Of a stretch of DNA of 64,000 bases, positions 41,281-50,389 are shown piece after piece; the first letter of the stretch is position 1; every line of letters begins with the position of its first letter. Source of the DNA: AC-37 sp036389295 (lineage in GTDB: Bacteria > Actinomycetota > Thermoleophilia > Solirubrobacterales > Thermoleophilaceae). The stretch is taken from NCBI GenBank assembly GCA_036389295.1, contig DASVQB010000039.1, positions 22,797 through 86,796 on the forward strand, given 5' to 3'. Made by a program: the position numbers and the translations under genes. The notes under the pieces were generated by a model, which worked only from the letters and a program-made list of their open reading frames with translations, was not told where the DNA came from and did not search any database.

Positions 41281-42444
41281 ATGAGGATCCTGGTGGCCAC
41301 CGCCGTGTGGTTCCCCGACTCGATGGGCGGCGTGGCGCGGGTGGCCACCGAGACCGCCCGCCACCTCGCCCGCCGCGGGCACGAGGTGACCGTGCTCGGC
41401 CCGGCAGGGGCCGAGCCGCCGGAGGGCGCCTCGTCGAACGGGCTGCGGGTCGTCGGCGGCCTGCCGAAGACCCCCCTGCCGAACACGGCCACCGACGTCC
41501 CGGCCACCGCGCTGGCCGCCCGCCGCGCCGGGCGCGGCTTCGACGTGGCCCTCGCCCACCAGCCGACCACCGGCGCCGGCCTCGCGATGGCCCGGCTCGG
41601 CGTGCCGCTGGCGCTGGCCTACCACGCGTCGGTGCCGCGCGAGAACCGCTACCTGCGCGAGCGGCTGCCGGCGGGCGGCGGGCGGGCCGCCACGTACGCG
41701 CTCGGGCCCCTGCTCTCGGGCAGCGAGCGCGTCGCGCTCCGGAGCGCCGCGCGGATCCTGGTGCTCAGCGAGTACACCCGCACGCTGCTCGCCGAGGACC
41801 ACCCCGCGGCGCTGCCGCGGGTCGTGAACGTCTGGGGCGGCGTGGACACCGACGACTTCGAGCCGGGCGACGGCCCGGCCGCGGCCCGCGAGCGGCTGGG
41901 CGTCGACCCCGGCGCCCGCCTTCTGTTCACCGTTCGGCGGCTCGACCTCCGGATGGGGCTCGAGGACCTGATCGCCGCGATGGCGCGCCTCGACGGCGAC
42001 GTCACGCTCGCCGTGGCGGGCACGGGCTTCCTCGAGCCGGCCCTGCGGCGCGCGGCGGGAGAGCTCGGCGTGGCCGACCGGGTGCGCTTCCTCGGCGCGG
42101 TCCCCGACGGCGAGCTGCGCGACTGGTACCGGGCCGCGGACGCGTTCGTGCTGCCAACCGTCGCCTACGAGGGCTTCGGGATCGCGACCGCCGAGGCGCT
42201 GGCGAGCGGGACGCCCGTCGTCGGGACCCCGGTGGGCGCGACGCCCGAGCTGCTCGAGCCGCTCGAACCGCGGCTCGTCACGGCCGGGACCGGCCCGGAG
42301 GCGCTCGCCGACGGCGTCCGCGACGCGCTCGCGATGGCCGGGCCCGAGCTGCGCGAGCGCTGCCGCGCCCACGCCGTCGAGCGGCTCGGCTGGGCGCGGG
42401 TCGTGGAGCGCTGGGAGGCGGCGCTCGCGGAGGCGGCCGGGTGA
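41281..42444 (+). CDS. Family 4 glycosyltransferase
   Basis: A 387-residue GT-B enzyme. MRILVATAVWFPDSMGGVAR is the acceptor-side Gly loop. The donor side has LFTVRRLDLRMGLEDLIAAM and PTVAYEGFGIATAEALASGT with the E(x7)E signature. It would extend the lipid-linked oligosaccharide at the cytoplasmic face. The stop overlaps the following methyltransferase start as GTGA. Confidence 0.88.
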   Translation: MRILVATAVWFPDSMGGVARVATETARHLARRGHEVTVLGPAGAEPPEGASSNGLRVVGGLPKTPLPNTATDVPATALAARRAGRGFDVALAHQPTTGAGLAMARLGVPLALAYHASVPRENRYLRERLPAGGGRAATYALGPLLSGSERVALRSAARILVLSEYTRTLLAEDHPAALPRVVNVWGGVDTDDFEPGDGPAAARERLGVDPGARLLFTVRRLDLRMGLEDLIAAMARLDGDVTLAVAGTGFLEPALRRAAGELGVADRVRFLGAVPDGELRDWYRAADAFVLPTVAYEGFGIATAEALASGTPVVGTPVGATPELLEPLEPRLVTAGTGPEALADGVRDALAMAGPELRERCRAHAVERLGWARVVERWEAALAEAAG

Positions 42445-43268
42445 GCGCCCCGCTCGACCCGCGGGACGTCTACCGCGAGGCGCTCGAGAGCTTCAGGGGC
42501 GACGTCCGCTCGATCCCGGACGTGTTCGGCCTGCTGCGGCCGGACACGCCCGAGATGCCGCGCTACCTGCTCACGCTGCGCGCCGCCGCGGAGCACGCGC
42601 GGGGCCGCGGCGGGCGGCGGCTCCGCGTCTGCGACCTCGGCGGCTACTACGGGATCGTCACGGCCGCGATCGGCCGCCTCGGCTACGCCGGCGAGGTGGT
42701 CGACGACTACGGCCCGCTGCTCGCGGACACCGGGCACGCCGACCTGCGGGGGTGGTGGGAGCGGAGCGGCCTGACCGTCCACGACCTCGACCTCCAGAGC
42801 CCTGACCTCCGGCTCCCGTTCGAGGACGGGAGCTTCGACCTCGTCACGTTCCTAGCGGTCATCGAGCACTTCCCGCACACCCCGCGGCTCGCGCTCGACG
42901 AGGCGCGCCGGATCCTGCGCCCGGACGGGCTGCTGATCCTGGACACCCCGAACGCGGGCTCGCTGGGGACCCGCGTCGGCTTCGCGCTCCACGGCGAGGG
43001 CGTCTGGTCGGACGTCGGGGAGCTGTACCGCAGCGACGTGCCGTTCCCCGGCCACAAGCGCTGCTACAGCCGCCGCGAGCTGCTCGCCGTGCTCGACTGG
43101 GCGGGGTTCGAGCCCGCCGAGGTCAGGATGCTCGACCTCGAGGAGACGCGCGGCTCCGACGCCCTCCGGGCGCGCGTCCTCTACGACGTGGTCCAGCCCG
43201 CTCTCCGCCGCCGCTGGCCCGACCTGCGCGGCTACGTCTGGATCTCGGCGCGCCCGCGCTCGGGCTGA
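42441..43268 (+). CDS. Class I SAM-dependent methyltransferase
   Basis: A 275-residue methyltransferase. Motif I is LRVCDLGGYYGIVTAAIGRL, FEDGSFDLVTFLAVIEHFPH is motif IV with the EH pair, and ILRPDGLLILDTPNAGS is motif VI. It is probably a glycan- or lipid-linked sugar methylase because of its GTGA coupling to a GT4 gene. The last 37 bases overlap the convergent polymerase gene. Confidence 0.83.
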   Translation: MSAPLDPRDVYREALESFRGDVRSIPDVFGLLRPDTPEMPRYLLTLRAAAEHARGRGGRRLRVCDLGGYYGIVTAAIGRLGYAGEVVDDYGPLLADTGHADLRGWWERSGLTVHDLDLQSPDLRLPFEDGSFDLVTFLAVIEHFPHTPRLALDEARRILRPDGLLILDTPNAGSLGTRVGFALHGEGVWSDVGELYRSDVPFPGHKRCYSRRELLAVLDWAGFEPAEVRMLDLEETRGSDALRARVLYDVVQPALRRRWPDLRGYVWISARPRSG

Positions 43269-44617
43269 CCGAGCCGCGGGGACGCCAGCACCGCCGCCCC
43301 GCCGCCGAGCGCGAGGAAGAGGAACGGGTCCGAGCCGTTGCCGCCGGCGACCATGCTCACCATCTGGGCGACGAGCACGACGAAGAAGAACCCTGCCGCG
43401 CGGCTCCCGCGCGCCGCCCTCCCGAGGCCCCACGCGGTGGCGAGCAGCGCCACGAGGAACGGCACGAGCCCCAGCGGGCCGAGGTTCTTCAGCAGCGAGA
43501 CGTAGGTCGCGTGGCCGCCGATCTCGAGCTGCGCCTCGTAGAACTCGGCGATCTCGGGGTTCGGGTCGTAGGTGACGGTCGGGACCCCGATGCCGGTGCC
43601 GAAGACCGGGTTGGCCGCGTAGGCGCGCAGCGACTCGCGGTAGATGTACGCGCGGCCGTCGGCCTCGAACTCCTGGCCGCCGATGTTGGACAGCCGCTGG
43701 ACCTGCGCGTTCTGCTGGAGCGGCGGGAACGCCTGGACCGCCAGGGCCGCCACGATCGCCGCGACCACGAGGTAGGCGCTGCGCCGCGTGACGAACAGGT
43801 ACGCGGCGACGGCCACGACCGCGCCGACGGCCGCCGCCCGGCCGCCGCTCGCGAACACCGCCGCGGCGAAGACGACCGCGGTCGCGGGGTGGCCCGCCGC
43901 CCGGACGGCCACGACCGCGAGGCCGACGATCCCGACGGTCTCGAGGAACCCCACCCGGACGCCGCCGGCCGCGTAGTCGTAGACGGAGTACCGGAGCCCG
44001 CCGAAGTTCAGCGGCAGCCCCAGCACGACCGCCGCCACCCCCGCGACCGACACGACGAGCGCCACCGCGTAGCAGAGCCGGAACAGCGAGCGCGTCGAGA
44101 GCCGCCCGGAGCGCAGCGCGCCGTAGACGAGCGGGTAGACCCCGATCGCGACGAAGTAGTCGTAGAACGCGCGGTCCACGCCCGCGCCCTGGTCGGTGAC
44201 CATCAGGTACTTGCTGCGGAGCAGGTTCAGCGCCAGGACGGCGGCGTACGCGGCGACGGCCACGTGCACGACCCGCACCTCGCGCGGCGGCGGGTCGAGC
44301 CGCGCCCCCGCGGCGTCCGGGGCGGCCGACTGCCTGATCAGGACGAGCAGCAGGAGCGACGGCACGAGTATCTCGGCGAGCTTCAGCTCGGGGAACGGGC
44401 CGATCGAGCCGAGCGGCGGCTGGAGCAGCGCGCTCACGACGAGCAGCGACAGGAGCAGCGACTCGTTCACCGCCGCCACGACGAGGAACGCGACGAGCAG
44501 GGCGAGCGCGACCGGGACGAACAGCCGGTCGGTGCTGATCAGGAGCCCCGCCAGGACGCTGGTGAGCGCGGCGCCGAGCACCGCGGCGAGCGGGCCGATC
44601 GGGGCGCGGAGGGTCAT
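43232..44617 (-). CDS. O-antigen ligase/polymerase (Wzy-like)
   Basis: A 461-residue membrane protein with about eleven helices. A large outside loop near residues 310-380 holds RAYIYRESLRAYAANPVFG, GIGVPTV and YEAQLEIGGHATYVSLLKNL, the Wzy_C signature in which ligases and polymerases carry an essential His. It is next to the flippase with an ATGA overlap, the usual Wzx-Wzy pairing, so it is the stronger polymerase candidate of the two in this window. Confidence 0.86.
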   Translation of the reverse strand: MTLRAPIGPLAAVLGAALTSVLAGLLISTDRLFVPVALALLVAFLVVAAVNESLLLSLLVVSALLQPPLGSIGPFPELKLAEILVPSLLLLVLIRQSAAPDAAGARLDPPPREVRVVHVAVAAYAAVLALNLLRSKYLMVTDQGAGVDRAFYDYFVAIGVYPLVYGALRSGRLSTRSLFRLCYAVALVVSVAGVAAVVLGLPLNFGGLRYSVYDYAAGGVRVGFLETVGIVGLAVVAVRAAGHPATAVVFAAAVFASGGRAAAVGAVVAVAAYLFVTRRSAYLVVAAIVAALAVQAFPPLQQNAQVQRLSNIGGQEFEADGRAYIYRESLRAYAANPVFGTGIGVPTVTYDPNPEIAEFYEAQLEIGGHATYVSLLKNLGPLGLVPFLVALLATAWGLGRAARGSRAAGFFFVVLVAQMVSMVAGGNGSDPFLFLALGGGAAVLASPRLGQPERGRAEIQT

Positions 44618-45957
44618 GCGGCCCCCGCCCCCGCGGGAGCGCCCTGGCCCGGCGCCCGCCCGCGCCCGAGCAGCGCCCTGACGTCGGCCCCCCGGAGGAC
44701 CAGGGCGTCGCGGAGCGACGAGCCGGTCGAGGCGAGGTAGTGCCGCATGACCAGGACGAACACGAGCGTGTAGGCGACCGAGGACGTCGCGGCGGCGCCG
44801 TCGATCCCGAACTGGGGGATCGCCCACAGGTTGGCGGCCACGTTCACGAACAGGCCCACGACGGGCGCGCGCCAGACGATCGACGGGCTCCCCTCGCCCG
44901 CCAGGAAGTTCATGACGACCAGCTCGAGCGTGAGCGCGAGCAGGCCGGGCAGGAGCAGCCGCAGCGCCGCGCCGCCGCCCGCGAAGTCCTCGCCGTAGAC
45001 GAACGGCACGAGCCAGCCCGCCGACGCGCCCAGCACGACGACCGGGACCGCCACGAGCGGCAGGAGCAGCCGGAGCACCCGGTTGGTGTTGGCGATCCGG
45101 CTCGGGCGGCTCTCGTCGGAGGAGACCCGCTGGAACGTGAGCGTCCCGACGACCCCGGCCAGGATCGTGACCGGGATCCCGAGCGACACCGCGACCGAGT
45201 ACACGCCGGTCTCCCCGTTGCCGAGGAAGGCGTTGCACAGGATCAGGTCGCTCTGGAGGAGGAACAGCCACATGAGCGAGGCCGCGTAGTTCTTCACGCC
45301 GTACCCGAGCTGGCGCCGCAGCACCTCCCGGGAGGGCCGGATCCGCAGCCTGACCACCCGCCGCAGGAGCAGGAACAGGACCACGGTGACGACCACCTCG
45401 GCCGCCGCGCGCAGCACCACCAGCGGCACGAGGTCGTCGCCGAAGGCCGCGATCGCGGCCGCGGTGCCGAACAGGAGGCCGGCGCCCGTGATCAGGTCCG
45501 GCACGTTGTAGATCCCGACGCGCCCGGCGCCGAGGCCGATCCGGCGGGCGAACTCGTTGAAGTAGAGGAACGGGACGCCGCCGAGGTAGAGGAGGAAGAG
45601 CCCGATCGGGATCTCGTGGAGGAGCTGGCGCCGGAACGCCAGCACCGCGCCGGCCAGCACGAGCGCCGTGATCGCGCCGCCGGCCACCGCGAACGTGAGG
45701 TTGTTCGCCACGACCGAGTCGCGCTCCGCCTTGTGGCGCCCCATGAAGTAGATCGCGGACTGGTGGACGCCGAAGGACGCGAGCAGCACGGACAGCGTGC
45801 CGAGCGCCACGAGCACGGACAGCTCGCCCTTGTCCTCCGTGCCCAGGTAGCGGGCGACGAGGATGCCGCCGACCATCGCGCAGACGGCCTGGATCGCCTG
45901 GGTGCCGCCGGTGAGCGCGACGTCGCGGACGAAGCTGGCGCGGAGCGGGTTTCTCAT
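44614..45957 (-). CDS. Polysaccharide flippase (Wzx-like, MOP superfamily)
   Basis: A 447-residue protein with 12-14 hydrophobic helices. It opens FVRDVALTGGTQAIQAVCAM and VARYLGTEDKGELSVLVALG, characteristic of polysaccharide_synt flippases. It would move undecaprenyl-linked repeat units to the outer face of the membrane. ATG at 45957; the coding region ends in an ATGA overlap with the polymerase start. A TACCAT box on the minus strand (46056-46051) could start its transcript. Confidence 0.88.
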   Translation of the reverse strand: MRNPLRASFVRDVALTGGTQAIQAVCAMVGGILVARYLGTEDKGELSVLVALGTLSVLLASFGVHQSAIYFMGRHKAERDSVVANNLTFAVAGGAITALVLAGAVLAFRRQLLHEIPIGLFLLYLGGVPFLYFNEFARRIGLGAGRVGIYNVPDLITGAGLLFGTAAAIAAFGDDLVPLVVLRAAAEVVVTVVLFLLLRRVVRLRIRPSREVLRRQLGYGVKNYAASLMWLFLLQSDLILCNAFLGNGETGVYSVAVSLGIPVTILAGVVGTLTFQRVSSDESRPSRIANTNRVLRLLLPLVAVPVVVLGASAGWLVPFVYGEDFAGGGAALRLLLPGLLALTLELVVMNFLAGEGSPSIVWRAPVVGLFVNVAANLWAIPQFGIDGAAATSSVAYTLVFVLVMRHYLASTGSSLRDALVLRGADVRALLGRGRAPGQGAPAGAGAA

Positions 45958-46118
45958 CGCTTGGGGGGCTGCGAGTCGGGCGGCCGCCGGCCGTGGGCGC
46001 GCCGACCCGCCGGCCGGCGCGATCCGTCGCGCCGATCCGGCTTCCGCTCCATGGTAACCCGGATCCGGCGCTCCGTCCTGGGGCCGCAGCGCCGCCTGCG
46101 GGCGGCCCGCGCCGCCGC

Positions 46119-46148
46119 TTGCGGGGTCGGATCGGCGGCCCCTAGTCT
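46119..46148 (+). promoter_or_regulatory. Promoter of the 46175 asparagine synthase gene
   Basis: TTGCGG (46119-46124) and TAGTCT (46143-46148) are separated by 18 bases, the same layout as the promoter at 37395. AGGAGG at 46156-46161 lies 13 bases before the ATG at 46175. Confidence 0.55.
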
Positions 46149-46174
46149 TGGTCGCAGGAGGACCTGGCGACCCC

Positions 46175-48073
46175 ATGTGCGGCATAGCAGGCGTGTTCGA
46201 GCACGGCCGGACCCGAGGCGGGGTCTCGGAGGATCTGCTCGTCCGGATGCGGCGGACCCTGGCCCATCGCGGGCCGGACGGCGAGGGCCTGTTCGTGAGC
46301 CCCGACGGCCGCCTGGGGCTCGCGCACCGGCGGCTCTCGATCGTCGACCTCGCCGGCGGGGCCCAGCCGATGCACGGCGAGGGCGGCACCTGCCTCGTCT
46401 TCAACGGCGAGATCTACAACTACCCGCAGCTCCGCCGCGAGCTCGAGGCCGACGGGGCCCGCTTCCGGACCGACTGCGACACCGAGGTGATCCTCCACCT
46501 CTACGAGCGGCACGGCGACGGCGTCGTGGAGCGCCTCGTCGGGATGTTCGCGTTCGCCCTCTGGGACCCGCGGCGCGAGCGCCTGCTGTTCGCCCGCGAC
46601 CCGATCGGCGAGAAGCCGCTCTACTGGGCCGACCACGACGGCGCCCTCGTGCTCGGCTCCGAGGTCAAGGCGCTGCTGGAGCACCCGTCGGTGCCGCGGG
46701 CCGTCAACGAGGAGGCCGTCGGGCCGTACCTCGCGAACCTCGTCTCCCCCGCCCCCGCCACGCTCTACCGCGGGATCCAGAAGCTGCCGGCGGGGTCGAT
46801 GGGCTGGTGCGACTCGGACGGCGTACGGGTCCGGCGCTACTGGTCGCCGGCCCAGCCGCGGCGCTTCGACGGCGGCGGGGGCGACCCGGCGGCGCGCGTC
46901 CGCGAGCTGCTCGACTCGTCCGTCCGGGCGCGGCTGATGAGCGACGTGCCGGTGGGCGTGCTCCTGAGCGGCGGCATGGACTCGACCACGATCGTCGCCC
47001 TGCTCCAGGAGCAGGCGCGCGACATGGCGAGCTTCACGGTCGGCTTCCCCGGCTACGAGAGCCACGACGAGCGCGAGGAGGCCAGGTTCGTCGCCGACCG
47101 GTTCGGCACCGACCACCACGAGGTCGTCCTGACCGAGGAGGACGCGCTCGGGTCGCTCGGCACGCTGGTGCACCACGCGGACGAGCCGCTCGCCGACCCC
47201 GTCTGCATCCCGCTCCACGCCGTCTGCCGGCTGGCGCGCGCGAACGGCGTGCCGGTCGTCCTGGCCGGCGAGGGCGCCGACGAGCTGTTCTGGGGCTACG
47301 ACGGCTACCGCGGGGTGGTCGAGCGCTGGCCGCGCTACAGCGCGATGCTGCGGCTTCCGCGGCTGGTCCGGCGGCTGGCCGCGGCCGCGACGTCGCCCAC
47401 CCGCGCCCCCCGCCGCCGCGAGCAGCTCGACGGCATCGCCGCGGGGCGCATGCGGCCGATCCACATGCCGTTCGGGATGACCGGCCACCAGCGCGGCCAC
47501 GTCCTGCTCGGCGAGCGGAACGGCGCCGGCTGGTCGCCGACCGAGGACGCCGGCGGCGAGGACCCGCTCACCACGCTCGCCTTCGACACGCAGGAGTTCG
47601 AGTTCGAGGTCCGCCTCCCGGAGCTGCTGCTCATGCGGATCGACCGCTTCTCGATGGCGAACGGCGTCGAGGCGCGGGTCCCGTTCCTCGACCCGGCGCT
47701 GGTCGACTACGTGTACCGCCTGCCGCTCCATCACAAGGTCCGCGACGGCGTCACCAAGCACGTGCTCAAGCGGGCGGTGGCCGACGTGGTGCCCGAGCGG
47801 GTGTCGGGCCGCCGCAAGCAGGGCTTCTCCGCCCCCACCTCGCGCTGGTTCGCCGAGCGCCACGGCGGCCTCCTCAAGGACCTGATGGGCCGGGACGCCC
47901 TGCGCGCCTACTTCGACGTCGACCAGCTCCGCCGGCTGCTCGACTCGGCCGACCCGACCTCGTGGGAGAGCGGTCAGATCCTGTGGCCGGTCCTCAACTT
48001 CGGGCTCTGGCACCGCCACTGGATCGAGGGCGAGCCGATCGAGGACGTGGTCGGCGCGGCCGTAGCGGCATAG
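46175..48073 (+). CDS. asnB: Glutamine-hydrolysing asparagine synthase
   Basis: A 632-residue class II amidotransferase. MCGIAG puts the catalytic Cys at position 2, AHRGPDGEG and FNGEIYNY complete the glutaminase domain (1-210), and VLLSGGMDSTTIVALL is the PP-loop of the synthase domain. The ATG at 46175 is required to expose Cys2. Besides asparagine synthesis, homologues in surface-glycan loci amidate uronic acids to uronamides; the flanking flippase and transferases favour that use. It is convergent with the glycosyltransferase at 48096. Confidence 0.92.
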   Translation: MCGIAGVFEHGRTRGGVSEDLLVRMRRTLAHRGPDGEGLFVSPDGRLGLAHRRLSIVDLAGGAQPMHGEGGTCLVFNGEIYNYPQLRRELEADGARFRTDCDTEVILHLYERHGDGVVERLVGMFAFALWDPRRERLLFARDPIGEKPLYWADHDGALVLGSEVKALLEHPSVPRAVNEEAVGPYLANLVSPAPATLYRGIQKLPAGSMGWCDSDGVRVRRYWSPAQPRRFDGGGGDPAARVRELLDSSVRARLMSDVPVGVLLSGGMDSTTIVALLQEQARDMASFTVGFPGYESHDEREEARFVADRFGTDHHEVVLTEEDALGSLGTLVHHADEPLADPVCIPLHAVCRLARANGVPVVLAGEGADELFWGYDGYRGVVERWPRYSAMLRLPRLVRRLAAAATSPTRAPRRREQLDGIAAGRMRPIHMPFGMTGHQRGHVLLGERNGAGWSPTEDAGGEDPLTTLAFDTQEFEFEVRLPELLLMRIDRFSMANGVEARVPFLDPALVDYVYRLPLHHKVRDGVTKHVLKRAVADVVPERVSGRRKQGFSAPTSRWFAERHGGLLKDLMGRDALRAYFDVDQLRRLLDSADPTSWESGQILWPVLNFGLWHRHWIEGEPIEDVVGAAVAA

Positions 48074-48095
48074 GTCCGCGCGCGGCCGTCGCGGC

Positions 48096-49304
48096 CTAGC
48101 TCTCCGCGCGCGCGGCGGCGGCGGCCCGGCCGTTCAGCGCCGCCCCGCAGGCCTCGTCGATCCGCTCGAACAGGCGGTCCCACGAGTACTGCGCCACGGC
48201 CGCGCGGCGGCGGTCCGCGCCCGACTGGACCTCGTCGCCGAGGGCGCGGTCGATCTCGGCGCAGAACGCCTCCGGACCGTCGGCGAACGCGATCTCGCCC
48301 CCCAGCTCCTCCACCCGGAGCGCCTCCATCGGCGTCGAGACCACCGGCCGCCCCATCGCCAGGTACTCGTAGACCTTGAGCGGGTTCACGTTGTGCGAGA
48401 CGCGGTCGACCCGGAACGGGTTGAGGCAGACGTCGAACTCGGCCACGTAGGCGGGCATCGCCGGCTGCGGCTGGCGCTCGACGTGGAAGACGTTCGGCAG
48501 CCGGACGAGCCGCTCGACCGTCTCGCGCATGTTCGCCTCGATCGGCCCCACCAGCACGAGCGACTTGTCGGCGTGGACCTCGGCCACGCGCGTGAGCAGG
48601 TCGTAGTCGAGGAAGCTGAACAGCGTCCCGGTGAAGCCGAGGATCGGCCGCGGGACGTCCCGGAGCGGCGCCGGCGGGCCGCCGTCGAGGAGCTCGGGCG
48701 AGAACAGGCCCGGGTCGAACCCGTTCGGGACGTGGACGGCGCGCCGGGCGAGCGACCCGTACTTGTCGAGCAGCGTCTTCGCGGTCACCACCAGCAGGTC
48801 GCTGTCGCGGATCAGCCCCCTCACGCAGCCGTCCACGTACTCGGTCCGCGCCCGCCAGTCGCCGCTGAAGCCGCCGAGGTCGTCGGTGAGGTCGAGGACC
48901 AGCTCGCCGTGCTCGATCGCGCCGATGCCCGCGTACCAGCTCGGCCAGTAGACCCAGACGATCGGGTCCCGGAACCCGAGCCTCCGCGCCGCCCTCTCGA
49001 CCACCCGCCCGTACCAGGAGTAGGTGAGCCGGTCGACGCGCGGGTGGTTCCACTTCGGGAGCGCGCGGGGCGGCTTCAGGATGTGGACGCCCTCCTCGCG
49101 CTCCTCGATCCGCGGGACCAGGTGGCGGTTGGTAGCGACCTCGCGCAGGTGGGCCTCGGGGGGCCGGGCCATGCTGTAGGAGGGCTCGACGTAGAGCACG
49201 CGGTTGCGCCGCGCGAAGCGGGCCATGAACTCCTGCTTGCGGAAGCGCCGCTCGTCCCAGAAGTGGTTCGAGAGGCAGACGATGTCGCGATCCGAGAGGC
49301 TCAT
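48096..49304 (-). CDS. GT-B glycosyltransferase
   Basis: A 402-residue GT-B protein of the GT4/Glyco_trans_1_2 kind. RDIVCLSNHFWDERRFRKQE is an unusual opening shared by capsule transferases, LVLDLTDDLGGFSGDW resembles the acceptor domain, and NPLKVYEYLAMGRPVVSTPM contains the donor-binding E of the C-terminal domain. Donor unknown. TAGGAT (49325-49320, minus) would start its mRNA a few bases before the ATG at 49304; it shares TA with the divergent -10 box. Confidence 0.8.
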   Translation of the reverse strand: MSLSDRDIVCLSNHFWDERRFRKQEFMARFARRNRVLYVEPSYSMARPPEAHLREVATNRHLVPRIEEREEGVHILKPPRALPKWNHPRVDRLTYSWYGRVVERAARRLGFRDPIVWVYWPSWYAGIGAIEHGELVLDLTDDLGGFSGDWRARTEYVDGCVRGLIRDSDLLVVTAKTLLDKYGSLARRAVHVPNGFDPGLFSPELLDGGPPAPLRDVPRPILGFTGTLFSFLDYDLLTRVAEVHADKSLVLVGPIEANMRETVERLVRLPNVFHVERQPQPAMPAYVAEFDVCLNPFRVDRVSHNVNPLKVYEYLAMGRPVVSTPMEALRVEELGGEIAFADGPEAFCAEIDRALGDEVQSGADRRRAAVAQYSWDRLFERIDEACGAALNGRAAAAARAES

Positions 49305-49323
49305 CCGTGAACGGCGGCCATCC

Positions 49324-49329
49324 TAGAAT
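49324..49329 (+). promoter_or_regulatory. -10 box overlapping a divergent -10 box
   Basis: TAGAAT on the plus strand and TAGGAT (49325-49320) on the minus strand share two bases. The two divergent glycosyltransferase genes cannot both be fully occupied by polymerase, so they may compete. Confidence 0.5.
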
Positions 49330-49339
49330 GGCCCGCTCC

Positions 49340-50389
49340 GTGAGCCGCCTCCTGACGGTCGAGCGCAGCGACCCGGCGGCCGACGTGCTCGTCGTGACCA
49401 ACTCCTGGCCCCATGAGCGCGAGCCGCGCTACGGGATCTTCGTGCAGCGCAAGGTGGACGCCCTGATCGACGCCGGGGTGCGCTGCGACGTGCTCTTCGT
49501 GCGGGGCTTCGAGTCGCCGCTCGCCTACGCGGCGGCCGCGCTCCGCCTGCTGCGACTGGGCCTCGCCCGGCGGCCCCGCTACCGGCTCGTCCACGGCCAC
49601 GGCGGGGAGACCGTGGTCCCGTGCGTGCTCCACGTCCGCGGCCGCCGGGTCGTCTCGTTCTACGGCGACGACCTGATGGGCACGCCGCGGCCGGACGGGT
49701 CGCTCACGCTCGTCTCGCGGGTCAAGCGGGTCGCGCTGCGGAACCTGGCGCGGCTCTGCACGGCCACGATCACCCAGTCGCGGCAGATGGAGGACACGCT
49801 CCCCGGCCCGGTCCGGCGCCGCAACGTCGTGATGCCGAGCGGCGTGAACCGCGACCTCTTCCGCCCGATCGACCGCGACGAGGCGCGGCGCGACCTCGGC
49901 TGGGACGACACCGGGCCGGTCGCCCTGTTCGCGGCGGACCCGGAGCTCCCGCGCAAGCGCTACGCGCTGGCCGAGGCGGCCTGCGAGGAGGCCCGCCGGC
50001 GCGGCTTCCCGGTCCGCCTGCACGTGGCCGCGTCGGTGGCGCCCGACCGGATGCCGGTGGTCATGAGCGCGGCCGACTGCCTGCTGCTCCCATCGAAGGT
50101 CGAGGGCTCGCCGAACGTGGTGAAGGAGGCCGTGATGTGCAACCTCCCCGTCGTGGCCACGGACGCCGGCGACGTCCGCGAGGTGCTGGACCCGGTCACG
50201 CCGTCGTTCGTCTGCGAGGCGAGCGGCGAGGCGCTCGGCGAGGCGCTGGCGGCGTGCCTGGAGGCCGGGCGCAGCAACGGCCGGGAGGTCTCCGAGCGGC
50301 TCGACGAGCGGCGCCTCACGGCCGAGCTGCGCGACCTGCTCGAGTCGCTCGCCGGCGGAGGCGCCCCGGCGCTCGCGGCGGGCCGGTGA
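49340..50389 (+). CDS. Family 4 glycosyltransferase
   Basis: A 349-residue GT-B enzyme. VLVVTNSWPHEREPRYGIFV is the acceptor-side loop, VHGHGGETVVP and SFYGDDLMG follow, and LLLPSKVEGSPNVVKEAVMC is the E(x7)E donor site. The GTG at 49340 is preferred because it is ten bases after TAGAAT; an ATG at 49328 overlaps the -10 box and a GTG at 49307 lies in the divergent gene's leader. It is coupled (GTGA) to the C5-epimerase-like gene, so it may build the chain that enzyme modifies. Confidence 0.83.
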   Translation: MSRLLTVERSDPAADVLVVTNSWPHEREPRYGIFVQRKVDALIDAGVRCDVLFVRGFESPLAYAAAALRLLRLGLARRPRYRLVHGHGGETVVPCVLHVRGRRVVSFYGDDLMGTPRPDGSLTLVSRVKRVALRNLARLCTATITQSRQMEDTLPGPVRRRNVVMPSGVNRDLFRPIDRDEARRDLGWDDTGPVALFAADPELPRKRYALAEAACEEARRRGFPVRLHVAASVAPDRMPVVMSAADCLLLPSKVEGSPNVVKEAVMCNLPVVATDAGDVREVLDPVTPSFVCEASGEALGEALAACLEAGRSNGREVSERLDERRLTAELRDLLESLAGGGAPALAAGR